Shown here: piece after piece, positions 34,599 through 46,482 of the stretch
Layout of the letters: each line of letters starts with the position of its first letter
How positions within the stretch are numbered: position 1 is the stretch's first letter
Assembly: GCF_030272615.1 (NCBI RefSeq)
Contig: NC_081410.1
Span: 120,528,640-120,592,639, forward strand
Direction of reading: 5' to 3'
Source: Cryptomeria japonica
Lineage: Eukaryota; Streptophyta; Pinopsida; Cupressales; Cupressaceae
Length of the DNA: 64,000 bases
Notes under the pieces: generated by a model
The model's database searches: none
Seen by the model: the letters and a program-made list of their open reading frames with translations, nothing else
What the model was told of the DNA's origin: nothing
Position numbers and translations under genes: made by a program

Positions 34599-35749
34599 TG
34601 TATTGGTGAAAATAGGATTTGGCAATATACAACATAGAAGGGAGAAATCGCCAAATCAATTTTGTATAAAAACCATTACATTCAAAAGAGGGAAGGGAAT
34701 CCACTAGATTCAGTCACAAATCAAATAAGGATTGAATACTGAATGGACTGGATTTATTTGTGAATTTTTTTCCTCCCTTTTTTAAGTTGAAATGTTGATT
34801 TAAGGTAAAGTGCTAAAAAATGAAGGTAAAACTAAGAAAACAGTGAGCTACAGATGTGGGGTTTTCATGTGCACCCGGATTTGAGTAGTATAAGTTGATT
34901 CGGATGAGACCCTAAAAAAAATCCTAAAAAGTCAGGACCATGATGCAGCACCACCGTCCTCTGAACTTTCCACATGTCGAAAAGGGTTGATTCATCTCTG
35001 TGAATGAAGCTTATTCTGAGAAGTACAACTCTGTACTTGTTTCCTACACATAGAAAGAAGGGGAAATAGGTTGGGAATAGAGGCTTGCCTTAGGTCAAAC
35101 CTCAGTTTTGGAATTAACTATGAAATTGAAATAAAGATAATTGAAATGACTATAAGGAAAGGTTCTCCTTTTGAGGGAGATGTTGAATTATGTCTTAAAG
35201 TTGAATGATGATACCTCCTTTTGAAGTTTTGCTTACCTCCACATGGAATTAGGGTTTCATGAAATAGGATGTAGATCTCCACTTCAATGCACTTGAATCT
35301 TGACTTTATTGCTGCTCCAAGGCTTGAAGGAAGACTGAAAATGCTCAATTGTTCTTGAATGCTTGATTGCTTTGATTTCTTGATGTCACATGTGTTCTCT
35401 TTCTAATTGATTGATTGATTCTCAAATGAGAGGGGAAATCATCTTTATATACTTGCCCGTAGGGAAAGTTGGCTAATTTTTTGACATGAGGCGACACGGA
35501 GAGGGGAATCTTGCTAAAATTTGAAATGTTGCATTGCATTTTGAGAGGCCTCAAAATAGGGTGGACCATGGTGTGGCGCCATGGTCCTGCCCTATTTTGG
35601 GGTAGGCTTAAGGTGCATTTTGATTTTTATGGCATTTGTGATGTGTATGAGCATAATTAGGTCTTCAATCAGGCCAAGGGATGCAAACACTAAGGCGAAG
35701 ACTCAAATACGCTCAAAATTGCAAAGGGGTGCAATTTTAGGATGCTACA
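34599..35749 (-). repeat. 5' LTR of gypsy-2
   Basis: 1,151 bp, paired with 29794-30817 and longer by about 130 bp. The GACCATGGTG inverted repeat is kept with one mismatch (35564-35573, 35577-35586). Confidence 0.88.
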
Positions 35750-35780
35750 ATAATAATATTTCTATTATATATTATAATAA

Positions 35781-36109
35781 TGTTGGAGTTAACTTTTATT
35801 AGCCAATAATTATTTATTTAATTATTAGTCTATTATACTCCATGCTTAAGCTAAACTTAGGAATCTTTTAATTCTTTAGGGTTTTCTCCTTTAGGGTTTC
35901 GAGTATCCTTTTATAAGGATTCTCTCTTTGTATTTTCATAACAATTGTAATTATTGAATTGCATTCTTGTTGCACAATCAATATGACTCCTCTTTTCTGG
36001 ATCTCTGAATTTTGGCTTCCATAGCTATTTTGCTTCTCTCTTTCTGTGACAAGTTTGCATGCAAGTGATCTTTGGGAGTTGTAGAGTTGATTTTTCCTCA
36101 ACTCCAATA
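35781..36109 (+). repeat. 5' LTR of the TRIM-like element
   Basis: 329 bp with terminal inverted TTGGAG...CTCCAA. It includes TTTTATAAGGA, a possible TATA box, near 35911. Confidence 0.9.
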
Positions 36110-36122
36110 TGGTATCAGAGCC
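36110..36122 (+). other. Primer-binding site of the TRIM-like element
   Basis: TGGTATCAGAGCC directly follows the LTR. A near copy of the LTR end plus site (CTCAACTCCAATATGGTATC) recurs at about 36268-36287. Confidence 0.88.
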
Positions 36123-37910
36123 TACATTTGTTGCTGCTTGTTCCTGATTTTTCAAAAAAAAAATTGGAGGAGGGTTTCAAGCTTTTTCAGAGTTTTTGCC
36201 TCTATTCTTCTCTTGTGACAAGTATTTTGCTTGCAGGTGTTCTTGGGATCTCTAAAGTTGTATTTTCTCAACTCCAATATGGTATCAAAGCTCCAAATCT
36301 ACATGCCCCTGTTCTCTTCATGAGAGATTTTGGGCCTTGTTCTTCATATTTGTGTATTCGGGGTTTGTGCAGTTATTTTTTTCCATTTTTGGGGGTAGCT
36401 GATTTTTTGGTATATTTTGGTGCCAAAAAGACCTCGTAGGTGAATTCAAAAGGCTGATTCCATGAAATTTGATATATAATTTGCCTATTTTTGGTGACAG
36501 GGGTATCTGGGACATGATTTTTTATTGGCACATTTTTTTAGGCACAAAAATCCGTACGACTATACTTGCAAATGCGTCATAAAAAATTCGTCAAATTTTT
36601 TTTAATTTTTTAATTTTTTTTTACCCTTTATGCCCTATAAGAGGGTTTTTTTTTAATTTTGGCCGCAACTTGGTCATACGGAGGCATTTTTCAACAAATC
36701 TTATATCGTCAGAAATCTCTTTCTAAGGTTTATCTAGATCTGGAGGTTTGAACTTTTGATTTTGCTTTTTTGATGGCATTTTTTGTTGTCAAAGCTAGAG
36801 GTTCCTTTTTGCACTCCGGGAGATATCACTTGAGCATCCGAACTCTATTTTTCAAAAACTTTATATTGTTGGAAAGCTTGTTTTGTGTAATTTCCAGTCA
36901 TATGAGTGTTCTTTCCCGATTCTTCTCCAGGTATATTTTATTCAGTTTTTTTCTTTTCAGCACACTGGTGAATATCTTGGATGTTTTAGGTCCTGGAATC
37001 TCTTTCTTTGAGTAGGATGTCTCGTCTTTGGTTGTTCCTTTTGTTTCCAGTCTTCGGTCTCTTCTGATCATTGTAGCATTTTATTTATGCAAACGCACTG
37101 AGATAAAGTGCCATCATGCATTTTATACTTGGGATCTTGCACATCTTGTGCCTTATTGTACATGCACTACTTATAAAGTGCCATGTGGGGGTTGATGTCT
37201 GCCTTTGTTTGCCATCTACCTTTGTCACGTGAGTTTTCCTTCCACGACATTAGCCTCATGATGTGTGTCAAGTGAGTGTTCCTTCCACGACACTATGTAC
37301 TTTCTTTGCACCTTCGATGTTCCTGGTTCTTCATCATGCAATTCTTGTTGGCTGTTATTTTTAGTGTACCTGTCCCTCTCCCTTTTCAGCATTATGGGGA
37401 GGTTTGTCCTGTTGTTATAATGCTTCCTTGGTTTGATTGATCAGCTCTTCAGGCTTTGGTGTTTTATGCCATCTATATCTTCGAGTTCAGTTTTTTGCCA
37501 TCTAATTCGAGTAGTGTCATTTGAGGGAACTCATGCAGATTACAGTCTTCTCTACCTGTTTATGTTCTATTTCAGAGGAGGTTCTTCAAATCAGCAGTTA
37601 CTCTTCGACAGTGTTTGCAACTATTTCATGCTTCAGTGGTGTTCTTCATGCTTTTTTGTTCCTATCTTCTGAAACACTCTTGTTTGGAGACTTCTTAGTC
37701 CTTCACTTGAGCTTTCATCTCTTCTTGGAGAGGAGTTTTGTTCCCACAGGGTTTTCTCCTTTTTTCTCCACTTTACAGAGATTTTATTGTACTTGGGTAC
37801 CTCATCAGGCCTAGTTGTCGAGACCAATTGTTGCTTTCCTGCATTTTTTACATGCTTTTTAAGTCCTTAGTTATTTTTTAGCTACTCCCTAAATTCATCT
37901 TAAGGGGGGG

Positions 37911-38239
37911 TGTTGGAGTTATCTTTTATTAGCTAATAATTATTTATTTAATTATTAGTCTATTATACTCCATGCTTAAGCTAAACTTATGAATCTTTTA
38001 ATTCTTTAGGGTTTTCTCCTTTAGGGTTTCGAGTATCCTTTTATAAGGATTCTCTCTTTGTATTTTCATAACAACTGTAATTATTGAATTGCATTCTTGT
38101 TGCACAATCAATATGACTCCTCTTTTCTGGATCTCTAACTTTTGGCTTCCATAGCTATTTTGCTTCTCTCTTTCTGTGACAAGTTTGCATCCAGGTGATC
38201 TTTGGGAGCTGTAGAGTTGATTTTTCCTCACCTCCAATA
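37911..38239 (+). repeat. 3' LTR of the TRIM-like element
   Basis: 329 bp, about 97% identical to the 5' LTR by direct comparison, which suggests the youngest LTR insertion with both ends visible in this window. Confidence 0.9.
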
Positions 38240-38244
38240 AATAA

Positions 38245-38814
38245 TAATATTACTATTATATATTATAATAATAATATTACATGTAACTAATAACATAATA
38301 AGATAATTATTTACAATATAATAATCCTTACAATATATTATTATTTACAAATATTTAATGTTTATTTGATAAGCTAAAAATATATATATATATATTTCTT
38401 ATTTAGTTATTTATTTATCTCATTGTAAGAATAAAAATGAAAATAAAAATGGTTTAAAATACTTGATGTTTAATTGTTATTAAGAAAAAGTGATTTTACA
38501 AATGTTTAATGCTTACCTTATAGAAATAAAAACTAGCAATCACACTAGGTGTGCAATGGGTACGTCGAAGATGTGTGGAAGGTCAATTAGGGAAATTTTT
38601 GGTGTATTTTGCATACATTTGTTCAATGTGTAAGTTCAATTGGTAAGAAATTAAAAAATTGATGTTGTTTGTGCAACTAAGGTCTCAATCAAGAAACTTG
38701 TAATAGCTTAAAATGAACTATGCATCTAGTTATAGGGATCCAAACATGACTAAAAAAAACTTTGAATCGGGAAGATAACTAGACTCCATTACCAACGGGA
38801 TCATGTTATGTTTG
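38245..38814. other. AT-rich spacer, nothing recognised
   Basis: Begins ATAATATTACTATTATATA, like the sequence left of the TRIM-like element, as expected for its target site. No genes are seen. Confidence 0.6.
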
Positions 38815-39600
<786 letters not shown>

Positions 39601-39610
39601 AATGAATGTA

Positions 39611-39780
39611 TTGTATAATTTAAAATAAAATTTAAAATATAATTGTTCTACAATAAATTAAAATTTTAATAAGATAAATAATTATGAATTAAATTAATTT
39701 AAAAAAATTTAATTATTATTTGTAATTTTGTAAAAAGTCATAAATAATTAAAATAAATTTCAAACTTAAATCTAAAACAA
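39611..39780. repeat. AT-rich module, third copy
   Basis: Matches 7311-7450 and 7545-7690, for example AAATATAATTGTTCTA, TTTTAATAAGATAAATAATTAT and AATAATTAAAATAAATTT. It again follows directly after a purine tract, in the same orientation. Confidence 0.8.
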
Positions 39781-39911
39781 AAATAAAAATAGAATAAACT
39801 AAATGCAAAGGCAAAACATATTAAAATCCAAATATTAATAAAAATATTAATTTAAAATCCTTAAAAAATAAAACACGAATAAACTTGCTCTGCAATGTCG
39901 TTACCTTTTAA

Positions 39912-41115
39912 TGGCGGAAAGTGAGGGCACACAGAGGATGTGCGAATAGACTTCACTAAAGAATTGAAGGAGGACTTGGCTTTTTGGGAGGATTATGCAG
40001 TTATAGCCAAAATAATAGGACTGAACTAGCCAAGAAAGGAAATTAGAAACTGGGTTGAATGCAATTGGGGGAAAAAAACTGTAACCAAATTCATCGCAAA
40101 AGGATTTTTCATAGTTTTGTTTGAAGAGAAGGAGGAGAGAAACAGAGCCCTCACAGACAGAAATTGGTTCATCAAATCGCATGATGTTTATATTCAACCA
40201 TGGACGCCTCATTTTGATCCCATCCCTTTGGCAGTTTATTTCGAGCTGGTTTGGATTCACTTATATAACCTCCCGATAGAATATTGGAGTGAGGAACTAT
40301 GGGAAAAAATAGGTAGAACTTTGGGTACATTGCTGGAAACAGACTACGAAGATGAAGAAGATATATGTAAATGTGCCCGTTTAAGAATAGCAGCAGTCAA
40401 AAGAATTCCCGAGCGTATTACTTTGATATCGAATCATGGGGAATGGTCTCAAAAAGTGGAGATTGATAAAGAAATACCAAGATGCCCTAGATGTGGTAGT
40501 AAACTCCATGGAGAATAGGATTGTAAGATGTTTGTTAGAAAGGCCAATAAAACATTTAGAAAACCAGTTCAGATTTGGAAGAAAATTTCAGATGAAAAAA
40601 AGAAAATGATTGAATTTCAAGATAAGATTCAATTCGTAGAAGATGAACAGTTTCTTGAGAAAGAAAGAACTGAAATGGTTACTTCGTAGAAGGAAACCGT
40701 TGGTGGCCCAGAAAACAGGATGGAAAGCATGGAGGAGGCAGCATTGGAAGATGGAGAGATTAATCGGAAGGATTTCAATGTTGGAACTAGTGCAGGAAAT
40801 CTTAAGGGAAGTAGTATGAATGTAGAGGAGGTCCTCCGTGATTCAAATACAATTTTGAAAGGGTTGTCAGATACTGAATTCGAATACGAAAGGGGCTCAG
40901 AAGATGAAATATATCAAATTGATGAATTGGAGAATATAGATCCTAGAAGCATCATTCAATCGGCTAATGTATTGTTGGGGAAGACAAAAGGAGTAAAGGG
41001 TAGAAGAAGCAACAAACAGAAGAGAGAGGATAGAGCCAAAGAGAAGGGTATAATTGGTGTGCTGGATTACATAAAGAAAACCAAGGGAGGAGAAATCTCC
41101 CTTGGGAATCAATGA
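39912..41115 (+). pseudogene. LINE-B ORF1 (DUF4283 and zinc knuckle)
   Basis: ATG at 39912 starts MAESEGTQRM, after which a frame change leads to FTKELKEDLAFWEDYAVIAK, IRNWVECNWG, KFIAKGFFIVLFEEKEERNR and WTPHFDPIPLAVYFELVWIH, the DUF4283 RNA-binding-like domain. A CCHC knuckle CPRCGSKLHGE-x-DC has a TAG inside (40516-40518). Other TAG stops are near 40054 and 40687. The acidic C-terminal part (40720-41115) ends at a TGA that overlaps the ORF2 start as ATGA. Such overlap suggests coupled translation when intact. Confidence 0.85.
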
Positions 41116-43412
41116 AAATAACAACATGGAATGTCAGGGGACTATTAGCCCCTGACAAAAAACGCTTGGTCAAGAGGGCTTTCCAAAGAGTTTCAGGAGA
41201 TATCATTATGTTGCAAGAGACCAAGCTTAATGAAGAAAAAGCCTCCTTTTTCAAATCTTTGAGTAGGACATGGGATGGTGTTTATCAAGAGGCGAATGGT
41301 TCCATGGGAGGTTTGGTAGTTCTATGGAATCTAGATAAAGTGGCAGTAGACTTGATCAATAAGCAAGAAAGTTGGATGCACTGTAAAGTAAGAATATTGC
41401 AGGAAGATTTGAAATTCTCCTTACTCAATGTTTATGGATCGGCAAAGATAGAGGAAAAGAAAAGGGTTTGGAAAGAAATCACAGATCAGATCAAAATGGT
41501 TGAGTCGAAGAAAGCAATTGTGGCAGGAGACTTCAATGCTATACTCAACAATGATGAAAAATTTGGAGGTTTGAGAATGAATGCCCGAGTGATGGAAGAT
41601 TTCAGAGATTTTGTAGTAGACAATAACCTTTTTTATGTTGTCCCTAAATCCAAAAAATTTACATGGACCAATAGGAGGGCAAATTTTTGCAGAATTTCCG
41701 AGAGATTGGACAGAATATTTGTTGGTTCATTTTGGTTAAGAGGCAAGTTTGATTTGGAATCAATTATCCAGCCTATAACTCTTTTGGACCACTACCCGGT
41801 TCAGTTAAATTGCACAATACCATTGATGAAAGTGAAAGGCAATTTTAAGTTTTTGAGCATGTGGTGGAGAGATCCAAGTTTCAAAGTAAACATTGAAAAG
41901 TGGTGGAAAGAATGCTTAGATATTAAAGGCACGTCAAGTTTTTGTTTTGTCCAAAAGTTGAAATACCTCAAAAACAAAATCAAAACATGGAATGTGACAT
42001 CCTTCAAGAACATTTTTGCTGAAAAGATCAGGGTAGAAGAGGAACTAAATAGGATCAATAACTTGGTGATCGAGAAGGGGATGATGAATGAAGAATTCAA
42101 TGCTGAGAACTCCCTGAAAGTGGAACTGGCAGAAATTCTCCTGAGAGAAGAAATGTTTTGGCAGAACAAATCCACAGAATTATGGATAGATGCAGGGTAC
42201 TCAAATTCTAAATTTTTTCATGCCTCTTTTAAAGCAAAAAGGAATAAAAATAGAATTAATCAGTTGAAAGATATCTCAGGTAAAATGGTTGGTAGAACTG
42301 AAGAGATGGAGAACATAGCAGTCAAATATTTTGAAAACATCTTGGGGTCTTCGGGAGGGGAGAGAAATGAAACAGTTGATTACCTTTTGGACATCATTGA
42401 CAAACATATTTTGGAGGAAGATAACGTTGCTCTTTTGGCCCCAATTTCAAAAGATGAAGTTAAAAAGGCAACATTTGAACTGCATTCGCACGAAGCTCCA
42501 GGACCAGATAGGATGACAATGGAGGTGTATCAGAGGTGCTGGAAATTTATGGGAGAGGATATTTGGAAGGTGGTGGAGGAATTTAGAAGGAAAGGCAAAT
42601 TTGTTAGAGAAATAAATAATACTCTTATAGCCCTGATCCCAAAAAAGCAAAATTGCCTGAGTATTGCAGATTACAAGCCAATATCTCTATGTAATTCTAT
42701 ATACAAAATTATATCCAAAGTCCTGGTTAATAGATTGAAGATGGTCTTGGACAAGATAGTATCTCCAGAACAACATGGTTTTACTCCTGGGAGAGAAATT
42801 ACAGATAGCATAATCACTGTTGCTGAAACTTTACACTCGATGAAAAGGAGTAAGACTCAGGGTATGGTGGTTAAGCTGGATGTTAGTAAGGCATATGATC
42901 AGGTAAATTGGCTTTTCCTCTTTTCAGTTCTTGAAAGATTTGGATTTGATTCTAATTGGATAAATTGTATAAAACATTGTGTCTCGTCAGTATCATACTC
43001 CATCATTGTAAATGGATCAATAGTAGGTTTTTTTCAAGCTTATAAAGGTATTAGAAAAGGTGATCCTTTGTCTCCTTTTTTGTTTGTATTAATGGCTGAG
43101 ATTTTGGGTAGAAACATCAAGAATCTAGTAAAAATGAGATTTTGGAAAGGTGCATTCATTCATAGTAGTATTGATCGTATCTCCCACTCCCAATTTGCTG
43201 ACGATACAATTCTATTTGGGGAAGCCACTGAGAAGGAAGCAATGGTAATTAAGAAGCTTCTAAATGACTACGAAAAAGGTTCAGGGCAGAGGATGAACCA
43301 GGAGAAATCAATGATATATTTCCTTAATACTAATGTGAGAATGCAATGTAAAATTGGGGATATCATGGGTTATCCACAGGGCAATTTTCCTCTGAAATAC
43401 TTAGGGGTTTAG
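41112..43412 (+). CDS. LINE-B ORF2 N-terminal part: endonuclease and reverse transcriptase
   Basis: 766 open codons from ATG 41112. APE-type endonuclease: MKITTWNVRGLLAP, MLQETKLNEEK, VAGDFNAILNN, FTWTNRRANF, RISERLDRIFVG and LLDHYPVQLN (residues about 1-235). The RT follows from HEAPGPDRMTMEVYQ (about 460): ADYKPISLCNSIYKIISKVL, HGFTPGREITDSI, VVKLDVSKAYDQVNW, KGIRKGDPLSPFLF and the catalytic SQFADDTILFG (about 693-703). It ends at TAG 43410-43412 just after FPLKYLGV. Coding potential is good, but the full-length protein (about 1,400 codons) is not possible. Confidence 0.9.
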   Translation: MKITTWNVRGLLAPDKKRLVKRAFQRVSGDIIMLQETKLNEEKASFFKSLSRTWDGVYQEANGSMGGLVVLWNLDKVAVDLINKQESWMHCKVRILQEDLKFSLLNVYGSAKIEEKKRVWKEITDQIKMVESKKAIVAGDFNAILNNDEKFGGLRMNARVMEDFRDFVVDNNLFYVVPKSKKFTWTNRRANFCRISERLDRIFVGSFWLRGKFDLESIIQPITLLDHYPVQLNCTIPLMKVKGNFKFLSMWWRDPSFKVNIEKWWKECLDIKGTSSFCFVQKLKYLKNKIKTWNVTSFKNIFAEKIRVEEELNRINNLVIEKGMMNEEFNAENSLKVELAEILLREEMFWQNKSTELWIDAGYSNSKFFHASFKAKRNKNRINQLKDISGKMVGRTEEMENIAVKYFENILGSSGGERNETVDYLLDIIDKHILEEDNVALLAPISKDEVKKATFELHSHEAPGPDRMTMEVYQRCWKFMGEDIWKVVEEFRRKGKFVREINNTLIALIPKKQNCLSIADYKPISLCNSIYKIISKVLVNRLKMVLDKIVSPEQHGFTPGREITDSIITVAETLHSMKRSKTQGMVVKLDVSKAYDQVNWLFLFSVLERFGFDSNWINCIKHCVSSVSYSIIVNGSIVGFFQAYKGIRKGDPLSPFLFVLMAEILGRNIKNLVKMRFWKGAFIHSSIDRISHSQFADDTILFGEATEKEAMVIKKLLNDYEKGSGQRMNQEKSMIYFLNTNVRMQCKIGDIMGYPQGNFPLKYLGV

Positions 43413-45367
43413 CTAGATCCGGGTAGACATCAGAATAGAATGTGGGAGGATGTGATCAATAAATGTCAAGCAAAGGCCTCTTCTTGGAAGAACAAGTGGT
43501 TAACTCAGGCAGGTAGAATTCAGATGATTTAATCTGTTCTTTCAACGATTCCCATTTATCAAATGTCATGTTTTAGGCTATCATTTAAAGAAGCCAAAGA
43601 GTTAGATAGTCTATTCAAAAAAAATTTGTGGGAAGGATCACGGGAGAAGAATAAAATTCCTCTCATCAATTGGGATACATCTTGCTTAATAAAATTGGAG
43701 GGAGGAGCGGGTCTAAGAAAAATGGATTTGCACAGTCTAGCTCTTGGGGCTAAATTGGCATGGAAAATGTATGCTCAACCTCATAAATCCTGGTGTAAGA
43801 TTATGGCTGCTAAGTATCTGGATTCAACTGAAGCAGAAAGGATTCTTACAGTGGCTAACTCAATTAAGGGCTCTCCAATTTGGAAACATATTTGGGAAAG
43901 TAGAAGTATATTAACAGAGCATCTGACATGGAAAATAGGTAATGGTGGAAAGGCTAAATTTTTGAGAGACTCATGGAATGGTGACATTTCTTTAGCTGAA
44001 GAAATAGACGACATGGTATGGATTAATGAAGTGGAAGTAGAGGTAGGTTCTTATGTGGCGGATTATATTTTGGAAGGGTAGAAGGAATCAGAGTGGATTA
44101 AATGGAAATCAGTTGGAGAATGGAATTTGGAGAAGAATGCGCAGTTAAAGGACATTCTAATTAGGAAAAAAAAATCATATTTCTCAACGAAATGGACTAG
44201 TTACTATGGAGTGCCTCTAAAACTAGAAAATATAAGGTCAATTTGGGATACGAGATCCTTAGAAGTAGAATACGGAATGTGGAGTGGCCTTCGGAGTTGT
44301 GTTGGCATAAATTGGTATTGCCCAAGGTAGGGGCATTCCTATGGATAGCTTTGCATGGTCGCATACTAACAGGGGACAGGTTGAGAACTATTGGAATTGC
44401 TAGTTCGAGCGTATGCCTCCTATGCAAGGAAAATGAAGAGACAACGGATCATCTATTATTTTGGTGCTCGTATTCTAAAGAAGTTTGGGATTGGCTTTTG
44501 GGCAACTTGCAGCTTGGGTCGGTGAGAAATCTAACATTAAAAAGTTTTTTATTAACATGGTCGTCCAGTATCAATAAATCAAAATGGAGCATTTTGTGGG
44601 TGGTGAGTCCAGCGCTGCTTGTTTGGCATATATGGAAGGAAAGAAATAGAAGAGTATTTAATGAGGAAGCTCTGTCTTATGATACGCTAATCCATAAAAT
44701 AAAAGGAGCCATAGAAGAAGTCATCAATGTGAAAGTAGTGGGTAGAAAGTATAGTTCATATTCTTCTTGGGACAAAGAGATGGAAAGACACTAGAACTTA
44801 ACGAAAATTAGTGGATACAAGCTAATGGATAAGAAACATAATAGAGCCAATATAGTCTGGACACCTCTAACATCAGGAAACTTCAAGATTAATTTTGACG
44901 GAGCTAGCCAAGGTAATCCAGGTAAATCTAGATACGGTGCCATTATAAGGAACGAATTTGGCAACTTTGTTGGGGCAAATTATGGCCCATTGGGAATTAA
45001 TACAAACAACATGGCAAAAATGACAGGGTTGTTAGCTAGGTTGGAATGGTGTGTGGACCATGGCATTCAGGATGTAGAAGTTGAGGGAGATTCGCAAATT
45101 ATTCTGAATGGGATTTCAAAACAGAATTTTGAAAATTGGAAATTGGAGGTGATACGCCCCAAAATCCAAAGAATATGCGAAAGTTTAAACAAGTTCACCT
45201 TTAAACACATCTACCGAGAGGGCAACTCGATGACGGATTGGCTGGCTAACAGTGGTATCGACTGTGATGGCCCTACACAGTTGACAGAAAAGGAGGAGCT
45301 ACCGGATGGATTGGTAGAGATCCTTGCTGCAGACAAAATCAGATTTCCTAAAACTGGAATCGGATGA
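43413..45367 (+). pseudogene. LINE-B ORF2 C-terminal part: zf-RVT and RNase H
   Basis: Continues in frame after the TAG (CQAKASSWKNKWLTQAGRIQ), with a TAA near 43530 and TAG at 44079-44081, then shifts frame around 44200-44260. The zf-RVT cluster is CLLCKENEETTDHLLFWC, then VWHIWKERNRRVF. RNase H (44825-45367) has INFDGASQGNPG (Asp), NTNNMAKMTGLLARL, where the catalytic Glu is Lys (AAA), VEGDSQIIL (Asp) and YREGNSMTDWLAN (Asp). Confidence 0.88.
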
Positions 45368-45801
45368 CAAAAATTTTCTGAGGTAAACAGGGTGCATCGA
45401 GGATAAGCGTTAAGGATTCAATAATGTCACGATAGCACATAGAACTCGAGGCTTGTCACATCTGACAACAGTTCTCAATGAAAGTTGATAGACAAAGACT
45501 AAATGCAGAGACATGTGAGAAAAGATATTGTTCGGGTACCAATAATAGACAAAAATTGAAACTGAGGGCTCTAGGAAGTGATTGATGGTTGGGTCACATG
45601 GCTCCCAAATTACTCAGTTAGTTCAGAAAAGGAACTATCCGAAAAAGATTTGATATCAGAGAGAAAGATTTTAGCAGGTTTCGAACAAAGATTGAAATTG
45701 CCAAATCATTCTCCATCTTTTTAAGGCGAATGTGAAGGACTTTTTGCCAAGTGGTTATCTGGGTGAGGTCTCAGGGGAGATTAGTAGGTTTAGCGTTGAA
45801 C

Positions 45802-46482
45802 ATGGCTTTTTTTGGAAGGGTCGGCTGTGTTAACTGTGAAAATGCATTGATCGCACAATTAAGAAATTTGTTCAATACCGAAGAGTATGTTTATGATTCC
45901 ATTAGGGGGCTTGTGGGCATTACCTTAAATTTTGACAGACACTGGTGTGATGCTCTGGTGTTGGAAGCCATCCTCCTTCCTTTGGGAGATATCATTGAAA
46001 TGAAGGAGTGAGTGATCGAATTATTAGCAGGTTTCATAAAACCCTTCATAGCAGACACGGTTGCAGAAGCCATTCTGGATTTGGAGGAAGAAGTTAGAGT
46101 TAGTATACTGAAGGTATATTCTCAATTTGAAAATTATCTTCGTTCGGACTCAGAGGAAGAAGAAGAGAGCGAAGATGACAACACTGAGAAAGGAGATAAC
46201 ATCGAGAGTAGTGAAGGAGGAGAGGAGGCCTATGTAAACAGTGAGGAGATTCGCGATATGGCCCGCAGAGAAGTGTGGAGGGAAGAGCGGGAAAGACTGA
46301 AGACATTTGGGGATGAGGCATGGGAAATTTTTAGATGCGTTGTCTTTAATAGAAACATGGAACCATTTCGTAGGATTATTGAGTTAGATGATTGGTGGCT
46401 TCCAAAGAGCTCCACCCTCAAAGCAATTGTGATTGGTGAGTATGTTGTTGTGATATATCAAGCTATAGGGGGACAAATGTAA
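45802..46482 (+). pseudogene. Possible third ORF of LINE-B, one stop
   Basis: From ATG 45802 (MAFFGRVGCVNCENAL) the frame runs about 226 codons with one TGA (46009-46011) and ends at TAA 46480-46482. Features: ALVLEAILLPLGDIIEMKE, an acidic stretch SDSEEEEESEDD near 46150-46180, then REEREERLK-like charged helix and DDWWLPKSSTLKAIVIGEYVVV. No known domain is recognised. It lies between RNase H and the poly(A) end and has counterparts in LINE-D and LINE-E. Confidence 0.5.

Larger units (their letters stand above)
29794..35749 (-). mobile_element. Non-autonomous Ty3/gypsy element, Tat/Athila-like (gypsy-2)
   Basis: Two LTRs (29794-30817 and 34599-35749), both TGTA...TACA on the plus strand, flank a 3.8-kb interior with gag and a protease remnant on the minus strand. 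No RT, RNase H or integrase is visible. A perfect 5-bp target duplication ATAAT lies at 29789-29793 and 35750-35754. The gag type (GDPLTHVKTF, TRALRDKYLQWYFSLP) and the LGHGWLSSMEVITSIVHKCLKFP protease end resemble Tat/Athila elements. It would have needed enzymes from another element. Confidence 0.88.
35781..38239 (+). mobile_element. Non-coding LTR retrotransposon, TRIM-like
   Basis: Two 329-bp LTRs (35781-36109 and 37911-38239), TGTTGGAGTTA...CTCCAATA, differ at about ten positions with no indel. A perfect 5-bp target duplication AATAA flanks the element (35776-35780, 38240-38244). A Met-type primer-binding site and a purine tract TTAAGGGGGGG (37900-37910) are present. The 1.8-kb interior has no gag or pol; the open frames there are short and unrelated to known proteins. 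It must use enzymes from a partner, probably a copia element. Confidence 0.92.

Noticed and set aside
36770-37827. Several 60-130 codon frames inside the TRIM-like element
   Set aside because: They overlap on both strands, have no recognisable motif and the element type is normally non-coding.
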